From Odontesthes bonariensis (Eukaryota; Chordata; Actinopteri; Atheriniformes; Atherinopsidae): 64,000 bases of DNA. A model generated the notes under the pieces. The model was not told the DNA's origin, did no database searches, and saw only the letters and a list, made by a program, of their open reading frames with translations. Position numbers and translations under genes: made by a program. Within the stretch, counting starts at the first letter, position 1. Every line of letters starts with the position of its first letter. The stretch spans positions 12,936,275-13,000,274 of the forward strand of contig NC_134517.1 in assembly GCF_027942865.1 (NCBI RefSeq), in the 5' to 3' direction. This document shows, piece by piece, positions 1-10,856 of the stretch.

Positions 1-445
1 AAAACAAACTCCTCTTCGAGTTGCTCCTGGGCCCGTAACCTGTTGAGCACTGCAGCATCACCAACGCTGAACTCGAAGGAATAATATGACGGAGCCAATG
101 AAGCCTTTTAGCCTCTTTGGCATCTTTATTTGTAATACATGGTACTGAACATCTTCTCTCATGTGGCTTGGGCGCACTCACTGAACATGAACGTAATGAC
201 GCGTCATGCGTCCCTGACCTGAGAATTTGCGCCTCATAGTGGTGAAGATCAAATACTGCTTATAACTAAGCAATGATACACAAAATATATTTACAACTTG
301 AGTATATAAATCAGAATCCCTTAACACAGCCTTTTATATCAGCAATAAAGATAAATAAACATGATGTGTTCGAATACAGTATTTGGGTGACTGTCATTTG
401 TTAAACTATCGTTTAGTGAACACGATTCAAGTTGGAAAAGACTAT
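1..445. other. Unassigned non-coding sequence
   Basis: No credible coding exon, RNA gene or named repeat was recognised here. Short open frames have no recognisable motif. The stretch ends where the first inverted-repeat element begins. Confidence 0.4.
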
Positions 446-1166
446 GGCCCCTTTCACACTGCGACCCGCTACCTTAGCGGGTCCAAACTGCACCTTCGAC
501 CCGCGTCGAGCAATGTGAACACTTGGCGTGTTGGTGACCCGTGTCGCCTGAAGCCAAGTTCAGGGGGAGTTGCCTAGTGGCAGAGCGTCACACGAAACAC
601 AGAAAATGCTGGGCGTGTACAATGACGTAGGCACAAGCCATGCGTCGGAGGTAGGGTTAAATACACCTTGAGGACTGTTTTTGCAATTGCATATGCAGTT
701 CATGGAGATGTTATTTTACGGGGTGTGGATGGTTACAACGTGGGATGCCGCCGAAGAACATATGCGGAGAATACAAGAGCACTATAGTCCCCGAAATGTG
801 GCGGTAAATAACGTCCTCTGCTCGGAGGCTGAGGAGCTCGCGGACCTCCTTGTCTCCCCAGTTGGCCATCTTCAAAAATGTCTCGAACTTGATGTAAAAC
901 AGAGTGAAACTTGTCCTCACCTGTCGCTGTTGTTCTGAATCAGCTGTCCATTCTGTCTTTTAAACTCCTCACGTCACGCCACGCCCACGTCCGACCCGCG
1001 TCGATTGCGTTCACACCAAACTCGGCTCGGCAAAAAGACTAGGGTCCGACGCGGGTCGAAAGGCGAGTCGAGTTGACGCGGCAGCCCGGGTCGGCAGTGT
1101 GAACGCAACAGCGGACACGCTAAATTCGCGGATTAAACGCGGGTTATTCGGCAGTGTGAAAGGGGC
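446..1166. mobile_element. Non-autonomous DNA transposon (MITE), copy 1
   Basis: The ends are inverted repeats: ggcccctttcacactg on the left and its complement cagtgtgaaaggggc on the right. The interior is GC-rich with repeated GACCCGCGTCGA-type motifs. A closely related copy lies at 52805-53501, so this is a dispersed element. An open frame of 81 codons (ATG at 693, stop ending 938) is present in both copies but matches no family I recognise. The flanking target duplication is short and ambiguous (TAT here, AGT at the other copy), which would fit a PIF/Harbinger-like element with 3-bp duplications. No transposase is encoded, so it would depend on a partner element. Confidence 0.75.
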
Positions 1167-3248
1167 TATTGATTCTCTCGGCGTAAAAAAACAAACAAAA
1201 AAACTACTGTCAAAAACCTGTTTTATACTGGGAGCCACAGGTTCAAAGATAAAATAACAACCTTGACACGATAAATGTTTAAGTTGTGTCGTTTTACGCA
1301 CAACTTGATCAGAAAAGCTTTTGTAGGCAGACGTGTTTTTGGTTTGTGGGTGAGAGGAGAAAAACTTGTTCTTCAAGCAGCAGTGGAAAAGTTAAAAGAA
1401 GGATTTTGTACGTGAAAAATGGGTCAACAGAGCTGGGGTGCCAATATTGTGAAATAGTTTGTTGTAATGGTCTTGTTTAATGTATGTTTAGTTCTGAATG
1501 GAAATTTAAAAGAAGGATTGTGTAGGTAAAACGAAGGTAAGTGTACGTTGTTTCTTTCAGTCTGGTGAGTGGGCCTGAGATTTGTGAGAGACAAAAGTTA
1601 AAGCTGTCCTTAAAGTGACAGACTGCTGAAGTGCAGAGGTTAAAGAAGGATTTATTTAGTGGAAAACTGGTATAATAGAGCTGTGTAGCTAAAATTATGG
1701 AATAGAGTGTTGTTACAAAGATTTTTGAGTTTTTGAGGTTGTATTTTGTTGTCCTGATTTCTTGAACATCTGTTAAGCTTTACTGGGGGTTTTCTGGGTT
1801 GCTGTGTGATCTGTATTTGTTCTATTCTTCTTTGGTTGGTCTTTACAGCTTGTGTTGTAGGTTGAGCTTTTTTTTGTAAAAGATCTTTTTTATTAGCATT
1901 CTACTAAAATTAAATTTAAGTGAACTTCAGACTAGGTCTCAATCAGTGTTTAAATTGGCTTTTGTAAAGTGGGGGAGCCCTTCACTCGCAGTGGTCAATG
2001 TCGCAAAACATTTCTACTATGTGAATACACTGCTACTAACACACCGTTAATTCACATTACGTGTTCCTTATTAGTTATTTATCTCATATGCACATATCAC
2101 AACAATAACATAACTTTAAAGGTGCACCGTGTAATATTTTTAGCAGTTTCTTTCCAGAATTCATGCTGCCCTTTCACAATTTTTACCTTTTTCACAAATA
2201 CTTACCACCACCACCATCAGATTCTAAGTATTTATTATGACTGGGAAAATTGCACTTTTCATACATGAAAAAAATAATCTTCTCCATGTCTACCATTTTG
2301 AATTTCTAGAAATAGACATTTTTAGAAGCTGGGCCTGCACTTACTCCTTTGCTGCTCCTGACAGTGGTACTGTTAAATGCATACAATATGATGGTTACCA
2401 ATTATAAACACAGGTTTTAGGAATTTATAATCCAATGCATTAAATATGGCTGGTTTTTTTTTGGTTTTTTTTGCCAAAATGACCTCAACATACCCACTGA
2501 AAAAGTCCCTCAGTGTTCGCTTCATTGTCAGAGTTACAGCGTCTGAACAGTAAAATCAACTTAAATACCAATGTATGTGGGGATGGTCCACTATGCACTG
2601 GCTCACAAACTTGAATGTAGTTAAAATCAACATGAGCTACAGTACAGAATTAAAAAGAATTGAGCTACCTAAAGACATTGTGGCACTGAATCCATCTGAT
2701 ATTATTAACAAGCGAAGCAAAAAAAAAAAGTCTTTCAAAAGCCTACTCTACCAACACTGTGTGCTGAAGTAGGCTACCACTCATCCTTTCCATTAGAATA
2801 ACTCATTTGTAACGAATAACGAAGTTTAGCGACCTCATAACTTTGGTCAAACTCATAGGATTGCGAGTCGAGCACGCTATCCAGGCTGGTGGTTGTCTCA
2901 CTAGCAAGAGAGAAGTTTGCTAGTTTCCATATGCAAAGCTACGTTGCAGCAGGCATTCGTTCAATTGTGAACAATTTGTTGAACCAAAATGGTTTTATAG
3001 ATAACTTAAACATTTGGTTAACTATGAACTGGTCAACCTGAAGAATATGCTTATCGAAAATGTCAAAAGCTGTGCTGTGTGATGTAGGCAGCACTGTTGA
3101 GGTCAAAATGAAATGTAATTCCTCCAGCAAGCCATCAAAATTGCTGAACATGGCACATGTGAAAAAACCTCAAGAACAGAAAACAAAAAAGAACAGCAGC
3201 CAATTTTTGAACGATCGTTTCTTGCAAGTTCTCATTTGGTGTGTATGG
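1167..3248. other. AT-rich non-coding stretch
   Basis: No exon with a recognisable protein family was found. Around 2110-2330 the sequence resembles a widespread fish interspersed repeat (aaaggtgcaccgtgtaat), but I could not define its ends. The open frames here are short and most lack support. Confidence 0.35.
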
Positions 3249-3735
3249 GCATGGGTGAGTATCTCTGACCATCATGACCATGCTTCAGAGTGTCAGGTAA
3301 GATTTACTGCAGGCCATCTTGGACTCCACCTTCATGAATTCCAACTCCATCACTCCATGACACAGTTAAATAAAACAAAAAGGAAATACTGCCACGGTTA
3401 AAAAACAAAGGGCGCAAGCGTGGCAAACCATTGCTGACCGCCTGGATACGTAAGTAGTGCACAAATACACAATCACCACTCCACTGAAACCATCACAATT
3501 AGGCTACAATCCAAATAAAATGTTAATAACATATTTGAAAAGATATTTGTAGCCTACTTTGATTATGAATAAGTTGAAATTGACTGCATGTGAGTGAAAC
3601 TATCTAAATGGGTGCATGGGTGAGTATCTCTGACCATCATGACCATGCTTCAGAGTGTCAGGTAAGATTTACTGCAGGCCATCTTGGACTCCACCTTCAT
3701 GAATTCCAACTCCATCACTCCATGACACAGTTAAA
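3249..3735. repeat. 122-bp direct repeats flanking a captured Harbinger fragment
   Basis: The block 3249-3370 recurs at 3614-3735 with, as far as I can read, no difference. The DNA between them (about 3368-3610) is a near-copy of 5764-6007, the end of exon 1 and the start of intron 1 of the Myb-like gene in the nearby Harbinger element. It differs at only about five positions, including one indel. The arrangement looks like a target-site duplication with templated filler. It is much longer than any transposase target duplication. Confidence 0.85.
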
Positions 3736-4954
3736 GGATAAGAAAAAAAAAGGTTGAATGTATTTGGGTGGTCTTATAAATGAAAGGATACATACTCTAA
3801 AGCAGCACTGTAATAAGCTACAGCCAGTTGATGAATCCATTAAAATATGAAATATGTCTTATTAACTTGTGATAGGATGTGGAATTTGAGACACGGCCTC
3901 ATGACAGAATGAGCTGGTTAAGTTCTTTTTATCTTTTATTTCCCTTTTCATTGATTTAGCAGGAATGCTGTTGTGACCTATGGCCTTTGGGACCAACTGA
4001 GGTTGGACCATGGAGCAGAATTTTGTCTCTCTACATATGCAGGAAAAACTGTCAGGGTACAGGTTTCGGCAAGACAGGGCACCATATGAGCAGACACCAT
4101 CAACAAAGGTATTTAAAAGTTTTTCTTATCATTATTTCTCTCAACATGATATATTATGTGTGTGGGGTATGTATTTTTCAGCACTTGGACAGTGCAGTGT
4201 CTGGGTGGTTGTGTATATAGCTCCTGTGTTTCTATATCTATACATGTTACTAGATTATATCACACAGTGGTCGTGAAATGACTTGCATTTCCTTTCCCAC
4301 AATTTTTGAGTTAAATGGCATGTACAAAAAAAAGATAATCTTGGAATGATATTCTATAATAATAATAAAAATCTTGAATGCTGACCTAAAAATAAGAAAA
4401 AACCTGCATTTTTACAGAACCACAGGATCGAACGTGTGTGGCCTGAAGTGAACAACCGAGTCACCTATCCATTGAAGGCTGCCTTGGTTCATCTGGTGGA
4501 CCAAGAGCAGCTGGACACAGAGGACACCACAGTCAGATACTGTTAGTCAAACCTGACCTGTCAGGTAGCCAGCATCGGAATCCAAAGATTTATTGATGCT
4601 TGGAATTCTCACCCAGTTTCAGGTATTTGATCCATTTTAGCAGTTGTATCCCCCAACACAAAAATAAATTTCACTTCGCAGGGTTCTTGCTATGAGAATT
4701 ACTTTCCCCTTGACAACACCTGGCAGCTTGCCCTGCTGCTTTCTCAGGTCCCACTGAGCATTTTCAAATTCAAAATATGTAAAGTAAATCATGTGTAAAT
4801 ACAGTACACCTGAGACGTATATAGAGCTTTCAAATGAAAGCATTTTGTTGTGTTGTAGACTTAATTTAAATAAATAGTATGGCATTAATATTTTTTCTCA
4901 TAAATCAAAACAAAATAACCCCTGTGTTCTGAAAATTTAGTAGCATTTAAAGAT

Positions 4955-5362
4955 AGATTAGATTAGTTTAGATTTGACTTTATTCATCCAACAACGGGGA
5001 AATTAACTTGTTACAGTAGCAGCAGAAAGTGTAATATACACTAGAGAATTGAAATCGAAAGGGCAAAAAAAGAAAAAAAATACAAAGAACAGACAGAAGT
5101 AATCTAAAATAGACAAGAAGAAACAAACAAAAGTACAAATGCTGCCATGGTGAGTTAGTAGTGAGTAGAGACAGAAACTACAGCATTATCAGGTGGTGCA
5201 GGTGTTGTAGAGTCTGACAGCGGTCGGGATGAAGGACCTGCGGAACCTCTCCTTCTTACACCGTGGGTGTAACAGTTTGCTGCTGAAGGAGCTTCTCAGG
5301 GACCCCACAGTGTCATGTAGGGGGTGAGAGGTGTTGTCCATGATGGATGTTCGCTTAACTAA
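4955..5362 (-). mobile_element. Rex/jockey-like LINE fragment, 3' end (left part)
   Basis: Read on the minus strand, this encodes the last part of a LINE reverse-transcriptase ORF (SIMDNTSHPLHDTVGSLRSS, then RFRRSFIPTAVRLYNTC). A 3' tail in the form of an attaga-type repeat lies at its low-coordinate end. It continues the fragment at 9868-10150: on the minus strand the frame ending GEKRML there resumes here as VKRTSIMD once the intervening element is removed. The exact clade (Rex-, jockey- or CR1-like) is uncertain. Confidence 0.65.
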
Positions 5363-5515
5363 TGGCGCTTTTCCAATAGTTCGCCACGGCTCGGTTTGGT
5401 TGTGTTTCCATGCCTCCTCGACATGGGCGGGGTCGTCGTAATACGGCTGCGCGTTGCTGCTCACCCTGTGGCTTTTTGTCGCACAGAAGGCAAGAGAAGA
5501 GAGCCAGAGAAGACT

Positions 5516-7563
5516 CCTGGGGCCCATTGCACAAAACATGGGCGCCCAGGCTTAGTTGGTTGCACAAAGGCCAAGCCAGGATGAGCAGACACGGATTCAT
5601 CAAGCCAGGTGAAACCAATCCCGGATAAGTGCTGCACACGGCTTGCTTAAATAGACCCCACGATCGATCATAGATTCACTGATTCACCATGGCAACAAGG
5701 GCGGCGTATTTCTCCCCAGCGGAGCAAGAACTATTAATGGAAGCATATGAAGAGGTGAAGGAGAAAATAAAACAAAAAGGAAATACTGCCACGGTTAAAA
5801 AACAAAGGGAGCAAGCGTGGCAAACCATTGCTGACCGCCTGGATGCGTAAGTAGTGCACAAATACACACTCACCACTCCACTGAAACTATCACAATTAGG
5901 CTACAATCCAAATAAAATGTTAATTAACATATTTGAAAAGATATTTGTAGCCTACTTTGATTATGAATAAGTTGAAATTGACTGCATGTGAGTGAAACTA
6001 TCTAAATGTAACTCCATGCTCCTCCACTGTTTCATTTTGTGTGTGCGCGTGTTTTTGTGTGTGTAGATTTAACATGACTGGGCCAAAACGGACATGGCAG
6101 CAAGTCAAAGTAAAACATAAGAACATCCTGCAGAATGGTAAGTCCCCTGACAAATACTTAACAAGTGTACTAAGAATTTGCCTGCCCACACATTGCCTGT
6201 ACTGTTTTAGCAGTGAGAAAAAAACACAAACAAGGCACAGGTGGTGGGTCACCATCACCTGACCTAACCCCAGCAGAGGACAAGGCACTGGAGCTCAACA
6301 AGGGCAGGCCTGTGTTGGAGGGGATCCCTGGGGGGACAGACACAAATATATGTCCCCCCCCAAGATCCCACCCTCTTCATACATGGTACATTCTTCCATC
6401 TCTATGTGAGACATAACCAACCATTAATATTCAATCATTTTGGACTATCTGACTTTGGTTTGCCTTGCAGTCTCTGGAAACACCATCACACTGCTGGAGC
6501 CCCCAGTACCAGAAGATGCTGCTCCAGTGAGTAGGCTACTCCATCAAAGGCATACTGTAGGCCTGGCATGTCTCATCTACTGACTTTATTATGAATCCCA
6601 TTTAAATGTGATAGGGTGAAGGCACCAGTGCAGGTAGTACTGCTGCTGCAGCAGCAGCAGATAATGACTTTGATGATGAGGAGACTATCTCTCTGGGCTC
6701 AAGGAGGCCTGAGGTATAATGTGCAGCATGTGGAAGTACTCATTCAGTCTACAATGGTGTGAAGTCATCATGTGGTGCCCACACAAAATGTAATTTCTGT
6801 TAACAGGACCCAGATGCTGCACAGGATGAAAGCCAGCCAGGCAACATCGTGAGTATTAATAGAAAGACATTCCCATTATGCAAAATTCCCACTTTGCTAA
6901 TTGTTTTGTGTCTACAGAAATCACAAGTTATCAGACAGCTCTATGCCACACATCTAAGGCGCCAAATACAGCTGGCAGAGGTCGACATTCAATACAGGAG
7001 AAAAAAATTCAAGACCTCATGCTGGAGTCAGAAATCAAAAAGAGGACATTGACAAAACTGGACCTCGAAATAAAAAAACTTCAGCGGGATGCGAGTTATG
7101 CCTTCAAGGAACATCATGGTACTCTCTAATGTGTATTTATATTTATATGGTGATGTACTTTATGTGTAGTCTGTGGGAAACTAAATTATCTAATTATTGA
7201 AAGTTAATCTAAAATCATCAGTTATCTAAAATGATTGCAATTAATGATCACAAATGTTTCAATAATGATAGTGGGTATAGTTAAATGTTTTAACAATATG
7301 TTCTAGGCAGTGGAATAAATATTGGTTTCCATTTGTGGCGACCGCTGACTGAGATATGGAATGAGATTAAATAGATCCTGGAACTTAGCCTGGTCTGGAG
7401 CAGGCTAGCTTCACAGAATAAATCTCCATGGTAACTTACGTCTAACATATCCCACTTCCCTCTATCCCACTTTTGTGCAACTGGATCACGGATAAATTGA
7501 GCCAGGATAGCCAACATATCCCGGCTTAATCCCTTATCTTAGTTTTGTGCAACGGGCCCCAGG
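5516..7563 (+). mobile_element. PIF/Harbinger-like element carrying a Myb-like gene
   Basis: The terminal inverted repeats are about 22 bp with one mismatch: cctggggcccattgcacaaa at the left and the complement of the bases ending at 7563 at the right. The interior holds a seven-exon Myb/SANT-like gene (5689-7129). No HARBI1-type nuclease was found, so this copy has only the DNA-binding half of the usual two-gene Harbinger system or has lost the other half. I could not define an unambiguous target-site duplication. Confidence 0.7.
5689..7129 (+). pseudogene. Myb/SANT-like DNA-binding protein of a Harbinger element
   Basis: Exons read from the sequence are 5689-5846, 6067-6137, 6214 to about 6340, 6471-6526, 6615-6713, 6807-6848 and 6918-7129. 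All inner boundaries have AG/GT except the uncertain end of exon 3. The N-terminus (MATRAAYFSPAEQELLMEAY, then GNTATVKKQREQAWQTIADR) is a Myb/SANT-like trihelix, continued in exon 2 by TWQQVKVKHKNILQN. The middle is acidic and Pro/Ala-rich with a poly-Ala run. The last exon encodes a predicted coiled coil (RQLYATHLRRQIQLAEVDI, then LESEIKKRTLTKLDLEIKKL). The coiled coil needs one extra A in the homopolymer near 7002, so the frame is shifted there and the gene is probably inactive. In related elements such proteins are thought to bind the transposon ends and help the nuclease partner enter the nucleus; that role is inferred from the family. Confidence 0.65.
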
Positions 7564-7665
7564 CCGCCAGACAAAACAGTATTGAAAAGTACCGAAGAGT
7601 TTTGTTACGAGCTTCAAAAAGACGACGTTTGGAGGTAAGCTAACGGTTGCTAACGCTAGCTTTTA

Positions 7666-9398
7666 GTTTTTATTTATTTTTTTAAAGTTAATTATTTTCC
7701 GTTATTTATTTTTAATAAACTTTATTTATCTTCACAATATCACAGTAACAGTAGTCATGAAAGAAATAGTGTACAGTAATGAACAAAGGACATAAAATGA
7801 AAGAAGAACATAGTTAAAAAATACAACGATAGAAAACTGTTAGAACAGAAGAGAGAAAAAAAGGAAAAAAAATTACACAAGTAAATGCGAGTTACAAAAA
7901 TAAGTTATAGTCTTTCCAAATACTTATTGTTTTTATAGCCTTTTTGTTAATTTAATTCGAGATTGAGTCAAGATACAATTTTACATCTACTGTATTACGA
8001 AGAGGTCAAAAAGTGGTTTCCTGTGCATTATTTTACTTTTATGAATATGAAATTTAACAAGCAACAATATTAGATTGATAAGGTATGTGGGAGAGGAATC
8101 TTTCTCCTTGAAATCTGTGATACCAAACAAAAAAATTTCAAAGAAAAGAAGGAAATATAGTTGGATATCAGAGCAACAATGTCTTTTCAGAACTTCTTTG
8201 AGCATATACAGTTCCAAAACAGATGAACAGATGTTTCTGGGTAAAGCTTACAAAAAGAACAGGAAATATCAATATCAGCTTTATATTTCTGAAGAAAGTG
8301 CTTAGTTGGATAAAATTTATGAATTAATTTAAAAGAGACTTCTTTGACTTTATTAGTGAGAGAAAACTTGTGGAGACCAAATTTTTCCCCAATTAACATT
8401 CTGCACAAAGGAGTTCCAATAAGATACACAAGATGGGGATGAAACCAGATTTTCTTGGAATAAAGAACGGATTTTGGAATTAACAGCTTTTAATTGAGTT
8501 GAGAAACAGAGCTTACCAACAGCGGTCAAGAGGACTCATAGGCTGGGTGTAAGAAAAGTCAACATGCCTGAACAACATGAGCAGACCAGATGGGATAGCA
8601 TCAAAGACAATGCTATATTCTCTTGGAGTGAAAGGAACCTTATACTGAGTTAGAAATTCCTCATAGCGATAAGGAAGGCCTTTATTATTAAATAGCTGAC
8701 TAACTTGAATAATGCCATAATTAAACCACCTCTGAAAAAATAATGACCTGTTTTTGTATAGTATGTTAGAGTTGTTCCAGATATAACATCTCTGTGGAGA
8801 AAAAATATGTTTATAAATAAGGGACCAGGCTAAAAGTACCTGTTGGTGAAAACTGGATAGCTTAGTGGGTATTTTTGGAATACTATAATTGCAGAGGAGA
8901 ACAAACTCTAGGCCCCCTAAATGTGAAAAGACATGTTGTGAAACGAAGTTCCAGGTGGAGTTTGGGTTTTTAAGATAATTTTTGATCCATTTTATTTTAA
9001 AGGTGTTATTAAAGGAGTCAAAATCAATAAAATTTAGACCGCCAAACTTATCGTTGTTAAGGACAACAGATTTGCGTAAATAATGTGTTTTGTTTTTCCA
9101 TAAAAAGCTGGAAAGCATTCTGTCAGCAGATTTACAAACTGATTTCTCAACATAAAGAGACTGGGCAGCGTAGGCTAGCCGGGATAATCCTTCTGCTTTA
9201 GTGAGCAGAACTCTGCCTCTCAGGGACAAGTCCCTCTGTAGCCAACTATTAAAAATCTTTTTTTGACTTTTCAAGAATGAGAATAAAATTGGTAATACCG
9301 TACTTCTGTTTTTACTATTCTTAGTGATACTAATACCCAGGTATGTTACATTTTCTTTAACAGGGATGCCACAAATAGAGGAGTGTAAGCAGTTTTTC
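7666..9398 (-). mobile_element. 5'-truncated L1-like LINE
   Basis: A perfect 13-bp target-site duplication, acgctagctttta, flanks the insertion (7653-7665 and 9399-9411). The minus strand carries the C-terminal part of an L1-type ORF2. The long frame 8513-9448 includes NVTYLGISITKNSKN and the usual RT-connector region; its first 17 or so codons are host sequence upstream of the insertion. A second frame (8187-8429) contains the zinc-knuckle-like stretch CSFCKLYPETSVHLFWNC. The two are joined by a frame disruption near 8430-8510. The 3' UTR and a short T-rich (A-rich on the sense strand) tail reach 7666. The element lacks the endonuclease and the RT core, so it was dead on arrival. Confidence 0.85.
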
Positions 9399-9514
9399 AC
9401 GCTAGCTTTTATTATCCGCGTTATGACGCTTCCAGTGACGACACTCATCGCCCAATCAGTGGAAGGCAGTCGGCTGACGTCACGTTTTAGTAACGCTTCG
9501 GCCCGCTTGGAACC

Positions 9515-9782
9515 AGATTAAGATTAAGATCCGATTTATTGGTCATGCATACACACGAAATTTGTCCTCTGCTTTTAACCCATCCAGGTTGGCACCTGTT
9601 GACACACACATGCACATGGTCACACACTCAGAGACAGATGCCAACCTGGAGCGGTGGGCAGCCATGAAGCCCCCAGGGAGCATGGGGGTACGGTGCCTTG
9701 CTCAAGGGCACCTCAGCCGTGACAAGGAGGTGGACTGACACCCCTCCAGCTATCAGTTCCACCAATCTTTTTTGAGTGGCGA
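9515..9782 (-). mobile_element. tRNA-derived SINE, headless copy
   Basis: This stretch matches 62884-63180 closely. It starts with the same agattaagattaagat 3' tail and runs through the same conserved body (tttggcacctg-type core, ccttgctcaagggcacc). It stops before the tRNA-like head seen in the other copy, so it is 5'-truncated. It lies inside the Harbinger-like element 5363-9867 and is younger than it. Confidence 0.75.
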
Positions 9783-9867
9783 AAATCATCCCGGTTGCAG
9801 GTACTGCGTGCTAGTGGAAACACGCAATAGCGCGCCGAGCCGAAGCGAGCTAGTGGAAAGGATGCCA

Positions 9868-10150
9868 TAACATCCTTTTCTCCCCCACTTCCTCTATTGA
9901 GTCCAGAGGACAGTCTAGGACAGAGAGAGCTCGCACTCCTAATCAGTCTCTAAAGCTTGCTCCTGTCCCTGTCCCTGCTGCCCCCTCTCCAGCAGAGCAC
10001 AGCATAAAAGATGGCTGAGGCCACCACAGAGTCATAAAAGGTCCAGAGGAGAGCCCTGCACACTCCGAAGGACCTCAGTCTCCTCAGCAGACGGAGGCGA
10101 CTCTGGCCCGGAGTGAAGTGGGTTGCTTTCCTCTGGAAGTTAATGATCAA
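9868..10150 (-). mobile_element. Rex/jockey-like LINE fragment (right part)
   Basis: The minus strand encodes LRRLRSFGVCRALLWTFYDS and VVASAIFYAVLCWRGG, then a frame reaching GEKRML. This is the C-terminal region of a LINE reverse transcriptase, just upstream of the part preserved at 4955-5362. The two parts were one element before the insertion at 5363-9867. The 5' portion of the LINE is missing beyond about 10150. Confidence 0.65.
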
Positions 10151-10484
10151 AAAAACTTAATCATTAGATTTGTAAGAACTGATAAACTAGCTTGTTTGTT
10201 ATTTTTTAGATGCATATCCTTTGCATGTCATGGTTTCCTTCTCTGTGACACATTCACTTGAATCGGATATAAAATAACTTAGGCAGCTGACAACACAGTA
10301 CAGTGGAATTACAGTTGCCTGATGGCCAAATCAGACGTATACACAAACACAGATGGCTTATGTCAGTGTAGGTAGGCTTTAACAATACTGATAATGTGAT
10401 ATTGGCAGTTAGTTACAGTACAATATAATGTGTCTCAATACAGAGAAAATAAACTGATTCAACATTCCCTTTGTCTCTCATAAG
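10151..10484. other. Intron-like sequence of the integrase relic
   Basis: This AT-rich non-coding sequence lies between the Rex-like LINE and exon C of the integrase relic. It ends in a pyrimidine-rich tract and a taag acceptor. Nothing else was recognised. Confidence 0.4.
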
Positions 10485-10856
10485 GAAGAGGGATTCCAAA
10501 TGTTGTGGCCGAGGGTGAATGTCAGGTTAAATTGCCAGAAGAACTTCTGCCAGGTTCAGCAGAGGCTGCTGATATACCTGCAAGAGAGGGGGGCAAACCT
10601 GACATGTGAGTCAGCATTTGGCACCAATCCTTTTCGGTGTCTGGAGGAGCAAGAAAATGCAGAACAGCAGTTCACCGCAGCATACCCAGACATTGGGAGT
10701 CTTTTTGATAATGCTGTGAACCAACAGCCTCGCCCCTTCCAGGAAGCTGTGATGGAGCTGATCTCTGTGCCGCGGAGACAGCAAGTCTAGATAATGAGAC
10801 ATATTTTGTTAGTTAGTGATTAATTTTTTTGTTTTTGTTTTTGTTCATAATTATTA

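Larger units (their letters stand above)
5363..9867. mobile_element. Harbinger-like DNA element, later filled by three insertions
   Basis: The terminal inverted repeats are tggcgcttttcca on the left and the complement-like tggaaaggatgcca on the right. TAA is duplicated on both sides (5360-5362 and 9868-9870), a 3-bp TAA duplication typical of PIF/Harbinger insertions. Removing the element and one TAA restores the reading frame of the Rex-like LINE on the minus strand. Inside are a Harbinger element (5516-7563), an L1 (7666-9398) and a SINE (9515-9782). What remains of the element itself is short, with no transposase, so it was probably a MITE of well under 1 kb. Confidence 0.7.
3963..10790 (+). 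pseudogene. Integrase-like (DDE/rve) gene relic in three exon pieces
   Basis: Three pieces read as one protein across good splice sites. Exon A (3963-4108, acceptor cag, donor gtattt) reads LDHGAEF, like the second catalytic Asp region of an integrase core, and ends in phase 0. Exon B (4418-4622, acceptor tttacag, donor gtattt) begins [12 protein letters not shown], the likely catalytic Glu motif of an integrase family found in animal genomes, and contains RFIDAWNSHPVS. Exon C starts at 10485 after tctcataag and continues in the phase left by exon B, reading GRGIPNVVAEGECQ; its stop ends at 10790. Exon B has an in-frame TAG just after VRYC, and exon C needs a one-base frame change near 10575, so the gene is broken. 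The 5.9 kb between B and C consists of younger nested insertions. The upstream exons were not found. The family assignment comes from motif memory and is less certain than the exon linkage. Confidence 0.6.
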
